Assembly: GCF_000160695.1 (NCBI RefSeq)
Contig: NZ_GG694006.1
Span: 552,607-605,394, forward strand
Length of the DNA stretch: 52,788 nt
Direction: 5' to 3'
Source: Centipeda flueggei ATCC 43531
GTDB taxonomy: Bacteria > Bacillota > Negativicutes > Selenomonadales > Selenomonadaceae
The notes below the pieces were generated by a model that was given only the letters and a program-made list of their open reading frames with translations, was not told the DNA's origin and did not search any database. The position numbers and the translations under genes are program-made. Shown here one piece after another: positions 17,048 to 25,246 of this stretch. How positions within the stretch are numbered: the stretch's first letter is position 1; the number at the start of each line of letters is the position of its first letter.

Positions 17048-17818
17048 ATGATCATCGAGATAACAGAAGAAATCGCGGGAAATCTGACGCAAACAGAAAA
17101 AACTATTGTCAAATACATCAATCAAAATGAAACAAAGCTCTCCCGTATGTCGATTGTTGACATTGCCTTTGAAACCTTTAGTTCTCCATCTACTGTTTCT
17201 CGTGCTATCCGCAAATGCGGAATCAATGGATTCAACGAACTGCGTTACAAACTGATGCGTCCGAACACGGATCTGGCGATTGTCAGCATCAACGAGATCA
17301 TGAATAAATCCCTAATCGAAGCGGAAGTTTTGCTTGAGCGCATCTCCCTGCAAAACCTGCTCGAGATTGTCCGACGCATCGAGCAGGCAAAAGGCTCTCG
17401 TGTATACGTCTTGGCGAGAGGGCTGACTTCATATGTTGCAAAGGAGTTTAGCCTGAAACTTCAATTGCTCGACTACGATGTGATGGAGACGGATGATCCG
17501 AACATCATGAAGAGCATCACGAACCACCTGTCCTCCACTGCGCTTGTCATTATCTTCTCCCTCAATGGACAAACAGAGGAGCTCGTCGAATCCGCACGCA
17601 ATGCATACTCTCTGGGTGCGGATGTCATCACTTGCTGCTGTGCAGAGGACAGTCCGCTTCTGCCGTACTCCGCAAAGTCTCTGATTGGATTCAAGCACAA
17701 GCATGTATCCATTCGGGAGTATGAGGTCACCAGCCGCGTTGCTCTCAGTATTATGGCTCGCATGATTCTCGATTACCTCGTACAGCAGAACGAAAACAAA
17801 ATCTCATACGATTATTGA
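17048..17818 (+). CDS. RpiR/MurR family transcriptional regulator
   Basis: A 256-residue regulator with an N-terminal helix-turn-helix (about 1-75; 'MSIVDIAFETFSSPSTVSRAIRKCG') and a C-terminal SIS sugar-phosphate-binding domain (about 110-240; 'VYVLARGLTSYVAKEFSLKL', 'ALVIIFSLNGQTEE'). Members sense phosphosugars and control nearby sugar genes. The PTS-kinase-aldolase genes follow on the same strand after an inverted repeat, so it is the likely local regulator. RBS AAGGA precedes the ATG. Confidence 0.9.
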   Translation: MIIEITEEIAGNLTQTEKTIVKYINQNETKLSRMSIVDIAFETFSSPSTVSRAIRKCGINGFNELRYKLMRPNTDLAIVSINEIMNKSLIEAEVLLERISLQNLLEIVRRIEQAKGSRVYVLARGLTSYVAKEFSLKLQLLDYDVMETDDPNIMKSITNHLSSTALVIIFSLNGQTEELVESARNAYSLGADVITCCCAEDSPLLPYSAKSLIGFKHKHVSIREYEVTSRVALSIMARMILDYLVQQNENKISYDY

Positions 17819-17823
17819 CATCT

Positions 17824-17877
17824 TCTGATGAAAATCTATTTTCCAAAATCGAAAAGATTTTCATCAGATTTTCTTTT
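17824..17877 (+). terminator. Inverted repeat after the RpiR gene: terminator or operator
   Basis: A perfect 14-bp inverted repeat, TCTGATGAAAATCT (17824-17837) and AGATTTTCATCAGA (17855-17868), with a small inner ATTTT-CC-AAAAT hairpin, followed by TTTTCTTTT. The stem and T-run suit an intrinsic terminator. Its place 54 bases before the PTS gene also suits an RpiR operator or attenuation site. Confidence 0.6.
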
Positions 17878-17930
17878 ACCATGATGTATATCTCGAATCA
17901 GCGGAATATATAGAAAGGTGGAGGAGACAG

Positions 17931-19319
17931 ATGAAAAAGCTATTAGGCGTCACAGGTTGTCCGACAGGCATCGCACATACCTTTATGGCTGCAGAAGCCC
18001 TGCGTCGCGCGGCAGAAGCGGCGGGCGCAGAAATAAAGGTGGAGACAAACGGTGCCATCGGCGTTGAGAATGCACTGACAGCGGAAGAGATCGCCGAAGC
18101 AGACTGCATTATTGTAGCCTGTGACAAAAAGGTGGAAATGGATCGTTTCCGCGGAAAACCCGTACTGGAGGTTTCTGTCGGACACGGCATTCAGCATGCT
18201 GCGGAACTCGTAGAGAATGCCCTGTCCGGAAAAGTCCCCGTATACGGAGGAACAGCGCCGGCAGATGCAACCGATGAAATGTTCCGTCTCGAAGGAAAAT
18301 CGGGAGCTGCACATGAGATATACAAGCATCTCATGAACGGCGTCTCGCACATGATCCCGTTTGTTGTCGCGGGCGGCGTACTGATTGCGGTCTCATTCCT
18401 CTGGGGCATCTTTTCCTTTGATCCGAACTCGGATCAGTACAACCCCACTGCAGCACTTTTAAAACAGATTGGCGGCTACGCGATGGGGCTCATGGTTCCT
18501 GTCCTTGCAGCCTACATCGCCGAATCCATCGCCAATCGCCCGGGTCTTGTTGCCGGTTTTGTTGCAGGCGTCATTGCGGCGGGGACAGGCTCCGGATTCA
18601 TTGGAGGTATTCTCGGGGGCTTCCTTGCCGGCTACCTCTGCAAATACCTCGTGCGTTCCCTGTCGGGTCTGCCCAAAGAATTTGAAGGTCTGAAATCCAT
18701 CTTCCTCGTCCCGCTCGTCAGTGTCGCAGTGATTGGTGCGATCATGTGTCTCACTGCCGATCCTATTGCGGCAATCAATGCGGCAATGATGGACTTCCTT
18801 TCCAATCTGCAGAATTCCAACCCCATCATCCTTGGTATCGTCATCGGCTGCATGTCAGCGTTCGATATGGGGGGGCCCGTCAACAAGGCAGCCTATGTAA
18901 CAGGAACGCTGCTCCTCGGACAGGGCAACTACTACTTTATGGCCGGTGTTTCGGCGGCCTGCATCACGCCTCCCATCCTCATCGCGCTGGCTACAACAAT
19001 TTTCCGCAATAAGTTCACGAAGGACGAACGCGCTGCAGGTCTTGTCAACTATATTCTAGGCTGTACACATATCACGGAGGGAGCGATTCCATTCGCAGCA
19101 AAGTCGCCGCTGACAGTTCTCCCGATTCTCATGCTGGGCTCGTCCATCTCGGCGGTTCTGACCTATATGATGAAGATTCAGGTTCCCGCCCCGCACGGTG
19201 GCTTTCTGATCCTCGCACTCGTAGATCAGCCGATTGCATGGGTGCTCTGCATTCTCACCGGCTCTCTGGTCGGAGCTGTGATCTATGGTCTTACAAGAAA
19301 AAAACCGGAACAGGAGTAA
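17931..19319 (+). CDS. Fructose-family PTS transporter, IIBC components
   Basis: A 462-residue fusion. Residues 1-100 form a fructose-type IIB domain with the phospho-accepting C10 in 'LLGVTGCPTGIAHTFMAAE'. From about 115 a IIC domain follows with some ten membrane helices and 'FDMGGPVNKAAY' and 'ITEGAIPFA', typical of fructose/mannitol-like permeases. A IIA domain is neither fused nor encoded nearby, so phosphate must come from a IIA elsewhere. Kinase and aldolase genes next to it imply uptake of a sugar as a phosphate that ends as a ketose bisphosphate. Confidence 0.92.
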   Translation: MKKLLGVTGCPTGIAHTFMAAEALRRAAEAAGAEIKVETNGAIGVENALTAEEIAEADCIIVACDKKVEMDRFRGKPVLEVSVGHGIQHAAELVENALSGKVPVYGGTAPADATDEMFRLEGKSGAAHEIYKHLMNGVSHMIPFVVAGGVLIAVSFLWGIFSFDPNSDQYNPTAALLKQIGGYAMGLMVPVLAAYIAESIANRPGLVAGFVAGVIAAGTGSGFIGGILGGFLAGYLCKYLVRSLSGLPKEFEGLKSIFLVPLVSVAVIGAIMCLTADPIAAINAAMMDFLSNLQNSNPIILGIVIGCMSAFDMGGPVNKAAYVTGTLLLGQGNYYFMAGVSAACITPPILIALATTIFRNKFTKDERAAGLVNYILGCTHITEGAIPFAAKSPLTVLPILMLGSSISAVLTYMMKIQVPAPHGGFLILALVDQPIAWVLCILTGSLVGAVIYGLTRKKPEQE

Positions 19320-19362
19320 GCATGATTTGCGCTAACATTCAAGAGATGGAAGGAGCGCGCTC

Positions 19363-20283
19363 ATGATCTACACATTGACAACGAACCCTGCCATTGACAT
19401 GAATATTTGCACAAACGGCTTGGAGCCGCGCAAGGTGAACCGCACCTTCGATGCAGTCTACACTCCGAATGGAAAGGGGCTCAATGTCAGCTTCGTTCTG
19501 CATCATTTCGGCATAGCGTCAAAGATCATGGGATTCTTCGGTGGATTCTCCGGCAGCTATATTGTAGAGAAGTCCCGCAGACGAGGGTTTGAGGTAATTC
19601 CCGTCGCAGTCGACGACATTACACGCATCAATATTTTTCTGAACGACGGCACAACGGAGTATAAGCTCGTAAACGACGGTGCCCTCGTACCGCGGGAAAA
19701 ACAACAGGAAATGTTGGAACGTATTCGAACCGCGACGGATATGACGCACCTCTCGATCAGCGGAAGTCTTCCACAGGGAATCGAACCATCCTACTACGAT
19801 GAGATTCTTGACATCTGTCGCGAACGGGGTATCCGCATCATACTGGATATCAGTTCCACAAAGCTGCGCGATCTCCTGCACTGGACCCCGCTCCTGATCA
19901 AGCCAAATGACGAGGAACTGGAAAAGATCTTCGGCATCCACGTCAAAACGGAACGTGACATAATAGAGGCTCTTGATTTTCTTCATGCCGAAGGAGCACA
20001 AAACGTACTGCTCACACTTGGTGAGCACGGTGCGTATTTCTCTAACGGCAATGCAGTCTATTTCGCCTCGGCACGCCCCATTCAGCTGCTCAGTTCTGCC
20101 TGCGCAGGAGATGCGGCACTCGCCGCATTCCTGAGCATATGGCTGGAGCATCCGGAGAACGTAGCAGATGCGTTGAGAAACATGGCGGCTGTCGGTGCAA
20201 ACGTCGCCGAGAGCAATGCTCTCGGAACCCTGTCAAGGGTGGACGAATACAAAAAAGATATTCAGGTAAGGAGGGTAAAATAA
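19363..20283 (+). CDS. PfkB family 1-phosphofructokinase/tagatose-6-phosphate kinase
   Basis: A 306-residue ribokinase-fold (PfkB) kinase. It has the N-terminal 'MIYTLTTNPAIDMN' and 'NGKGLNVSFVLHHFG' of 1-phosphofructokinase and LacC, and 'LIKPNDEEL' midway. The C-terminal catalytic motif reads 'SSACAGDAALAAFLS', keeping the base aspartate but with CAGD instead of the common GAGD. It most likely phosphorylates fructose 1-phosphate or tagatose 6-phosphate made by the PTS. It lies 43 bases after the IIBC gene with GGAG before the start, and directly abuts the aldolase gene. Confidence 0.88.
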   Translation: MIYTLTTNPAIDMNICTNGLEPRKVNRTFDAVYTPNGKGLNVSFVLHHFGIASKIMGFFGGFSGSYIVEKSRRRGFEVIPVAVDDITRINIFLNDGTTEYKLVNDGALVPREKQQEMLERIRTATDMTHLSISGSLPQGIEPSYYDEILDICRERGIRIILDISSTKLRDLLHWTPLLIKPNDEELEKIFGIHVKTERDIIEALDFLHAEGAQNVLLTLGEHGAYFSNGNAVYFASARPIQLLSSACAGDAALAAFLSIWLEHPENVADALRNMAAVGANVAESNALGTLSRVDEYKKDIQVRRVK

Positions 20284-21135
20284 ATGCCACTCGTAACAAG
20301 TAAAGAACTTCTTCTCGATGCACAGAAAGGCGGCTACGCAGTCGGTGCATTCAACGTGGAGAATATGGAAATGGTCATGGCGGTACTCGCCGCCGCAGAG
20401 GAAACATCCTCCCCTGTCATTATGCAGACAACACCAGGTACCATCCGTTTTGCGGGGCTGGATTACTATCTTGCAAATGTACGTGCAGCTGCCGAACGGA
20501 CAAAAATTCCTGTCGTGATGCATTTAGATCATGGCGACAGCCTCAATATGGCGATGCAGGCCTATCGCGCCGGCTACACCTCCATCATGATCGACGGCTC
20601 AAAGCTCCCCTTTGCTGACAATATTGCACTTACCAAAACTGTAACGGATGCCTGCCACCCCGGAAATATTCCCGTAGAGGGAGAACTTGGAAAGGTTGGC
20701 GGAAAAGAGGACGATCTCGAAAATGAGGACGGCAGTCCATACACAGATCCTGACGAAGCCGCAGAGTTCGTCAAACGCACAAACGTAGATTTTCTTGCCG
20801 TCGGTATCGGCACCTCACACGGTGTCTACAAGGGAACGCCCTGCGTCAATGTGGATTGCCTGAGTGCCATTCGCTCCGTTGTTGATATCCCTCTCGTCAT
20901 GCACGGAACTTCCGGCGTTCCCGATGAGCAGGTTCGTGACTGCATCAGCCGCGGCATCTGCAAGGTCAACTACGCAACGGACCTGCGCATCGCCTTCACG
21001 CGTGGCATCAAGGCATATATGCAGGAACATCCGGATGCCTTTGACCCAAAGAAATATGCTGCACAGGGCATGAAAGAGGTTCAGGCGTACGTCATGCAGA
21101 AAATGGACGTCCTCGGCAGTACGGGAAAAGCATAA
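20284..21135 (+). CDS. Class II ketose-bisphosphate aldolase (GatY/FbaA family)
   Basis: A 283-residue zinc-dependent aldolase. Zinc-site histidines are in 'MHLDHGDS' (about 79-86), 'GTSHGVYKG' (about 177) and 'VMHGTSG' (about 205). The closest pattern is the GatY/KbaY tagatose-1,6-bisphosphate aldolase group, which overlaps in sequence with class II fructose-bisphosphate aldolases, so the stereochemistry of the substrate is open. Its ATG follows the kinase stop at once. It closes the pathway by giving dihydroxyacetone phosphate and glyceraldehyde 3-phosphate. Confidence 0.9.
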   Translation: MPLVTSKELLLDAQKGGYAVGAFNVENMEMVMAVLAAAEETSSPVIMQTTPGTIRFAGLDYYLANVRAAAERTKIPVVMHLDHGDSLNMAMQAYRAGYTSIMIDGSKLPFADNIALTKTVTDACHPGNIPVEGELGKVGGKEDDLENEDGSPYTDPDEAAEFVKRTNVDFLAVGIGTSHGVYKGTPCVNVDCLSAIRSVVDIPLVMHGTSGVPDEQVRDCISRGICKVNYATDLRIAFTRGIKAYMQEHPDAFDPKKYAAQGMKEVQAYVMQKMDVLGSTGKA

Positions 21136-21150
21136 CATCTTAAACATATG

Positions 21151-21178
21151 AAAAAACGCGGCAGCTGCCGCGTTTTTT
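21151..21178 (+). terminator. Rho-independent terminator of the sugar operon
   Basis: A perfect palindrome, AAAAAACGCGGCAG / CTGCCGCGTTTTTT. The GC core followed by six Ts is a textbook terminator; the leading As make it usable by the opposite strand too. Confidence 0.9.
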
Positions 21179-21230
21179 ATTTATCGATGGTCACATTTCT
21201 GACACTGCGTCATCTCATCCATAAATTCGG

Positions 21231-22373
21231 TCAGTGCCCCTTCACCTTGCTGAGCGCCGTGCGCACAAGTTCCGCCAGATAGTCCGCTGTCGGCGCAAGG
21301 GCACGCGGGTCAACGCGGAAGGTCGGGTTGTGGATGGCGGCAGAAAGCCCTGTCCCGACGAGGACGAACATGCCCGGCACCTTTTCCTGATAGAAGGCAA
21401 AATCCTCACCGCCAAGCGATTTTGGTGCGGGTATGACATTCAGCCCGCGCTCCTTCGCCTTCTCCGCGGCGTACGACGCCCAAAAGCCATCGTTGCGCGT
21501 TGCAGGAGGGCCTTCGTACCAATCCGTCTCCACGGCAGCACCGTATGCTGCCGCCAGCTGCTCTGCCAGTGCACAGACACGCGCGCGGATCTGTGCTCGC
21601 TCCTTTGCATTCATGCTGCGCGTCGTCCCCTCGACCAATGCTTCCTCGGGAATCACGTTCCACGTATTCCCCGCCGCAATATGCGTGACGCTCACAACGC
21701 CCGCAGAGAACGGGCTGAGATTGCGTGCGACGACCGTCTGCACGGACTGAATGAACGCCGCCGCAAGGACAATCGGATCGACACCGGACTCGGGATGTGC
21801 GGCATGCGTCCCCGTGCCGCGGAAGCGGAAGACAAAGCGATCCACTGCCGCCATCACCGCTCCCTCTGAGATGCCGACCGTGCCGACCTCCATAAGGGGA
21901 GATGCATGCAGACCGAAGATCGCCGCAACGTCCTTCAATGCCCCTGCCTCGATGAGCACCTTCGCACCGCCCGGCGCCTCCTCTGCCGGCTGGAAGAAGA
22001 TGCGCACACGCCCCGTAAGCTCCGCCTCATGCTGCTTGAGCAGGAGCGCCGCGCCGAGTACCGACGAGATATGGAAGTCGTGCCCGCAGGCGTGCATCCG
22101 TCCTCTATATTCCGAGCGGTACGGCAGATCTGTCTGCTCCTCAATCGGCAGAGCATCGATATCGGTGCGCAGAGCAACGAGCGGCTCCCCTTGCCCCACT
22201 TCCGCGACCAGTCCCGTCTCCAGCGGAAAATCCAGAATGCGGATCCCCGCTCGCTCCAAAGCAGCGCGAATCCGCCTCGTCGTCTCGACCTCCTCGTAGG
22301 AGAGCTCGGGATGACGATGGAACCACTCAAATTCCTCTGCGATAAATGCCTCTATATCTTCAATTGCTGCCAT
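21231..22373 (-). CDS. M20 family amidohydrolase (aminoacylase/hippurate hydrolase type)
   Basis: A 380-residue metallopeptidase-fold amidohydrolase. It begins 'FEWFHRHPELSYEEVETT', has the metal motifs 'MHACGHDFHISSVLGAA' and 'FQPAEEAPGGAKVLIEAG', and ends with 'GGEDFAFYQEKVPGMFVLVG'. This set marks the IAA-amino acid/hippurate/N-acyl amino acid hydrolase branch. It is a cytoplasmic enzyme releasing an amino acid from an N-acyl form, with substrate unknown. It stands alone with its own consensus promoter. Confidence 0.9.
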   Translation of the reverse strand: MAAIEDIEAFIAEEFEWFHRHPELSYEEVETTRRIRAALERAGIRILDFPLETGLVAEVGQGEPLVALRTDIDALPIEEQTDLPYRSEYRGRMHACGHDFHISSVLGAALLLKQHEAELTGRVRIFFQPAEEAPGGAKVLIEAGALKDVAAIFGLHASPLMEVGTVGISEGAVMAAVDRFVFRFRGTGTHAAHPESGVDPIVLAAAFIQSVQTVVARNLSPFSAGVVSVTHIAAGNTWNVIPEEALVEGTTRSMNAKERAQIRARVCALAEQLAAAYGAAVETDWYEGPPATRNDGFWASYAAEKAKERGLNVIPAPKSLGGEDFAFYQEKVPGMFVLVGTGLSAAIHNPTFRVDPRALAPTADYLAELVRTALSKVKGH

Positions 22374-22419
22374 GATATTCTTCCTTTTAATTCATACATA
22401 TATGATATGTTATATTAGA

Positions 22420-22448
22420 ATTATATATTGAGCAGTAGGTCTTGTCAA
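22420..22448 (-). promoter_or_regulatory. Consensus promoter of the M20 amidohydrolase gene
   Basis: On the minus strand: TTGACA, 17 bp, TATAAT, a full sigma-A consensus about 40 bases before the start codon. Confidence 0.85.
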
Positions 22449-22514
22449 CCGTATTTTGATCCTGAACAGGAAAACGCCAACGCTCTTTCGCGGCTATTTT
22501 TTGAGAATTTCGGG

Positions 22515-22544
22515 TTGACAAGGCTGTATTTTATCTGTTATAAT
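22515..22544 (+). promoter_or_regulatory. Consensus promoter of the valine tRNA pair
   Basis: TTGACA, 18 bp, TATAAT, about 33 bases before the first tRNA. Both hexamers are perfect. Confidence 0.85.
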
Positions 22545-22576
22545 TTGTTTTGTCGTTTGGAAATGAGCGGCACTAT

Positions 22577-22653
22577 GGGGTTATAGCTCAGTTGGTTAGA
22601 GTGTCTCGTTGACATCGAGGAGGTCACAAGTTCGAATCTTGTTAACCCCACCA
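22577..22653 (+). tRNA. tRNA-Val (anticodon GAC)
   Basis: A full cloverleaf: acceptor GGGGTTA/TAACCCC, D stem GCTC/GAGT, anticodon stem TCTCG/CGAGG with loop TTGACAT (GAC at positions 34-36), T arm ACAAG-TTCGAAT-CTTGT, and an encoded CCA. GAC reads GUC/GUU valine codons. Confidence 0.95.
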
Positions 22654-22664
22654 TTTGATTTCTC

Positions 22665-22687
22665 ATCCGCAGTTGTGCGGATTTTTT
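22665..22687 (+). terminator. Terminator-like hairpin between the two tRNAs
   Basis: ATCCGCA-GTTG-TGCGGAT followed by a run of Ts. It may end part of the transcripts after the first tRNA or serve as a processing site. Confidence 0.6.
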
Positions 22688-22692
22688 CTTAG

Positions 22693-22768
22693 GCTCACTT
22701 AGCTCAGTTGGTAGAGCATCTCCGTCACATGGAGGGGGTCGGGGGTTCGAATCCCTCAGTGAGCACCA
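22693..22768 (+). tRNA. tRNA-Val (anticodon CAC)
   Basis: Cloverleaf with acceptor GCTCACT/AGTGAGC, D stem GCTC/GAGC, anticodon stem TCTCC/GGAGG and loop GTCACAT (CAC), T arm GGGGG-TTCGAAT-CCCTC, and encoded CCA. It reads GUG codons. No separate promoter is visible, so it is probably read through from the first tRNA. Confidence 0.95.
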
Positions 22769-22782
22769 TATTGACATCCGCT

Positions 22783-22809
22783 GCCGTCCCTGTGGGGGGA
22801 CGGCTTTTT
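22783..22809 (+). terminator. Terminator after the tRNA pair
   Basis: GCCGTCCC (22783-22790) pairs with GGGACGGC (22797-22804), followed by TTTTT. Confidence 0.85.
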
Positions 22810-22835
22810 GATTCTTTCTTTTCTTATGCTATAAT
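22808..22835 (+). promoter_or_regulatory. Promoter of the flavin reductase gene
   Basis: TTGATT, 16 bp, TATAAT with an extended -10 (TGC). The -35 overlaps the T-run of the tRNA terminator. Confidence 0.6.
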
Positions 22836-22869
22836 AGAAGCCAACACAGAATGATTCGGGAGGTATATC

Positions 22870-23394
22870 ATGGCAATCAAGGAAATTCGCCCAACGGATT
22901 TGACAGAGAATGTGTTCAAACTGATTGGTCAGGACTGGATGTTGGTCAGTGCCGTACACAATGGGAAGATCAATGGAATGACGGCTTCGTGGGGTGGTCT
23001 TGGCATTCTTTGGGCACGTCCTGTCGCCTATGTTTTCATTCGTCCGACGCGCTACACGAAAGAGTTCGTCGATGCATCCGACGGCATCACCCTTTCGGTT
23101 TTTGAGAAGAAATACAAGCCGATGATGCAGTATTTCGGAACGGTATCCGGGCGTGATGAGGATAAGATCGCAAAGTACGCGCTGACACAGAAGGAACATG
23201 GTGCTTATACCTACTTTGATGAGGCACGCCTCACACTGCTCACAAAGAAGCTCTATGCACAGACGTTGGATGCATCCTTCTTTACGAAAGCTGCTGTAAA
23301 TGGGCAGGAGGATTTTCCTCATACCTACTACCCGGAACATGACTACCACACCATGTATATCGCAGAGATCGATAGCATCCTGGTAAAGGAGTAA
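22870..23394 (+). CDS. Flavin reductase-like FMN-binding protein
   Basis: A 174-residue protein of the flavin reductase-like (split barrel) family. The block 'GKINGMTASWGGLGILWARPVAYVFIRPTRYT' (about 35-66) matches the FMN phosphate-binding region of this family. It may be a flavoprotein reducing flavins, small quinones or metals in the anaerobic cytoplasm; no partner is evident. RBS GGGAGG precedes the ATG. It is followed after 2 bases by a Crp/Fnr gene and the two share a terminator, so they form an operon. Confidence 0.85.
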   Translation: MAIKEIRPTDLTENVFKLIGQDWMLVSAVHNGKINGMTASWGGLGILWARPVAYVFIRPTRYTKEFVDASDGITLSVFEKKYKPMMQYFGTVSGRDEDKIAKYALTQKEHGAYTYFDEARLTLLTKKLYAQTLDASFFTKAAVNGQEDFPHTYYPEHDYHTMYIAEIDSILVKE

Positions 23395-23396
23395 GT

Positions 23397-24095
23397 ATGT
23401 CAACGAACGACAAGGAAACTGCTGCACGCATTCTCGCCGCTTCCTCTCTCGCTCGTGACATGAACGAGGATGACGTGGAAGAGCTGCTTGCCTCAAGCGA
23501 TGTGCGTCTGCATACCTATCCGAAGGACACCATCATCTTCCATGACGGTGATATGCCTCGTTCGCTCTACATTCTGATTGCAGGCGAGGTTCACATTCTC
23601 AAGGACACGCGCTCAGGGCGTCAAATTTTCATCACAGAGATCAATCACCCGGGCGATATGTTCGGTGAGGTCTACGAGGTGCTGCAGCGCCCCTACGATA
23701 TGTACGTCTCTACGACAAGACGGACAACCCTGCTCGAGGTATCGAGCAGACTCTTTACGCTGGACATCGGCAAGACACCGCACCGCTCTGCCCTTCTCGT
23801 TCAGCGTAACCTCATGCGCATCTTCGCGGGCAAGGCGTATGCGATGCACACAAAGCTCAAAGTGCTCGCAAGCGGTACGCTGCGCGAAAAGATCGTCCGC
23901 TATCTCCTGCCCCACATCGACGAGAGCGGATGTGCAGCACTCTCCGTCAGCCGTGAGTTCATCGCTGCCGATCTCGCCGTCAGCCGCCCCTCCCTCTCAC
24001 GTGAGCTGAGTGCAATGCAGCGCGATGGCATCATCACGGCGGCAGGACGAAAGATCTGCATCACGGATATGGAAAAATTTGAGAGTTATCTATAA
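23397..24095 (+). CDS. Crp/Fnr family transcriptional regulator
   Basis: A 232-residue regulator with a cyclic-nucleotide-binding-like barrel (about 15-130; 'LYILIAGEVHILKDTRSGRQIFI', 'PGDMFGEVYEVL') and a C-terminal winged helix ('VSREFIAADLAVSRPSLSRELSAMQRDGII' around 180-210). It lacks the cysteine cluster of Fnr, so it senses something other than oxygen by that route. Co-transcription with a flavin reductase-like gene suggests a redox or stress role, which is inference. Confidence 0.88.
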   Translation: MSTNDKETAARILAASSLARDMNEDDVEELLASSDVRLHTYPKDTIIFHDGDMPRSLYILIAGEVHILKDTRSGRQIFITEINHPGDMFGEVYEVLQRPYDMYVSTTRRTTLLEVSSRLFTLDIGKTPHRSALLVQRNLMRIFAGKAYAMHTKLKVLASGTLREKIVRYLLPHIDESGCAALSVSREFIAADLAVSRPSLSRELSAMQRDGIITAAGRKICITDMEKFESYL

Positions 24096-24099
24096 CCAA

Positions 24100-24147
24100 A
24101 AGGACCGCCAACGAAACATTTCAGCTTCGTTGGCGGTCCTTGTTTTT
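24100..24147. terminator. Bidirectional terminator between the Crp/Fnr gene and bioB
   Basis: A perfect 16-bp stem, AAGGACCGCCAACGAA (24100-24115) / TTCGTTGGCGGTCCTT (24126-24141), with a 10-base loop. TGTTTTT follows on the plus strand and TTTTGG on the minus, suiting the converging genes. Confidence 0.9.
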
Positions 24148-24153
24148 GATGAA

Positions 24154-25164
24154 TCATCGTGCCGCGCACGAGCCCGTGTGCACACTGCAGTCCTCGTCGC
24201 GGTTCGTCAGGCCGAGCTCCTTCAGCAGTTCCATATCCTGAGCGATCGTCGTACCCGAGGTCGTGAGCATATTGCCCGTGATGGAGGCAGACGCTCCGGA
24301 GAGGAACGCCGTCGCGCCGTTCTCCGGGAGCAGCTTGCGCCCTGCGCCGAGGCGGATGTTCGCCGTCGGATTGATAAAGCGGAAGATCGCCACTGTACGC
24401 AGGATGTCCTCACCCGAGAGCGGAGCGAGATGCTCCAGTGCCGTCCCCGGAATCGCCATCAGCGAGTTGATGGGAATGGACTCGATGCCGAGCTCCTGCA
24501 GGGCGAACGCCATATCAAAGCGATCCGCCCACGTCTCGCCCATGCCGATGATGCCGCCCGAGCAGACACACATCCCCTCTGCCTGTGCCGCCTTGATCGT
24601 GCGGATGCGGTCGGCGTACGTATGCGTCGTGCAGATCTGCGGGAAATACCGCTCCGATGTCTCGATGTTGTGATGATAGCTCGTCACCCCCGCCTCGCGC
24701 AGGCGGCGCAGCTGACTGCGCGTGAGGAGGCCATGCGACGCACAGAGATCAATCGTCAGCGACTTCCGCATCGCACGATAGGCATCGAGTGCCCGCTCGA
24801 ACTCCTCACCTGAGAGAGCCCCGCCCGAAGTAACAATGGAGAAGCGGTTCGCCCCCGCATCCTGATTCGCCTTCGCATGAGCGATGATCTCCTCCTGCGG
24901 TAGGAACGGATACGTCTCCACGCCCGTCTTGTGACACGCCGCCTGTGCGCAGTACTTGCAGTTCTCCCCGCAGCGGCCGCTGCGGCCGTTGATGATCGTA
25001 CACAGATCGATATGGTTTCCGCAGAACTGCTGCTGCAGGCGATGTGCGCCCTCCTGCAGCTCCTCCAGCGGAGCATCCATGAATATCGAGCGGTCATCCT
25101 CACGGCGGACGCGGTAGCCCGCGATAATCTTCTGCGTCAGTTCAGCAATACGGCGTTTCTGCAT
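24154..25164 (-). CDS. bioB: Biotin synthase
   Basis: A 336-residue radical SAM enzyme that inserts sulfur into dethiobiotin. The SAM-cluster motif is 'CGENCKYCAQAACH' (C-x3-C-x2-C), and the C-terminal 'SGASASITGNMLTTSG' is characteristic of BioB. The other cluster ligands and the expected length are present. No other biotin genes flank it. It has a strong promoter of its own. Confidence 0.94.
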   Translation of the reverse strand: MQKRRIAELTQKIIAGYRVRREDDRSIFMDAPLEELQEGAHRLQQQFCGNHIDLCTIINGRSGRCGENCKYCAQAACHKTGVETYPFLPQEEIIAHAKANQDAGANRFSIVTSGGALSGEEFERALDAYRAMRKSLTIDLCASHGLLTRSQLRRLREAGVTSYHHNIETSERYFPQICTTHTYADRIRTIKAAQAEGMCVCSGGIIGMGETWADRFDMAFALQELGIESIPINSLMAIPGTALEHLAPLSGEDILRTVAIFRFINPTANIRLGAGRKLLPENGATAFLSGASASITGNMLTTSGTTIAQDMELLKELGLTNRDEDCSVHTGSCAAR

Positions 25165-25206
25165 AAAAAAATCCCTGCCTTATCATAGATCGTACGTATG
25201 AGGTCT

Positions 25207-25235
25207 ATTATAGAGCAGGAATTTTATTACGTCAA
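25207..25235 (-). promoter_or_regulatory. Promoter of bioB
   Basis: On the minus strand: TTGACG, 17 bp, TATAAT, about 45 bases before the start codon, directly after the stop of the upstream glycosyltransferase gene. Confidence 0.8.
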
Positions 25236-25246
25236 CTAAATATTGT

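Noticed and set aside
22538-22777. 79-codon minus-strand frame resembling 'SNPRPPPCDGDALPTELSEP' proteins
   Set aside because: It is the complement of the two tRNA genes, a common false gene in databases.
22756-23496. 246-codon minus-strand frame opposite the flavin reductase gene
   Set aside because: Antisense to a recognisable gene with promoter and ribosome site; no recognisable domain.
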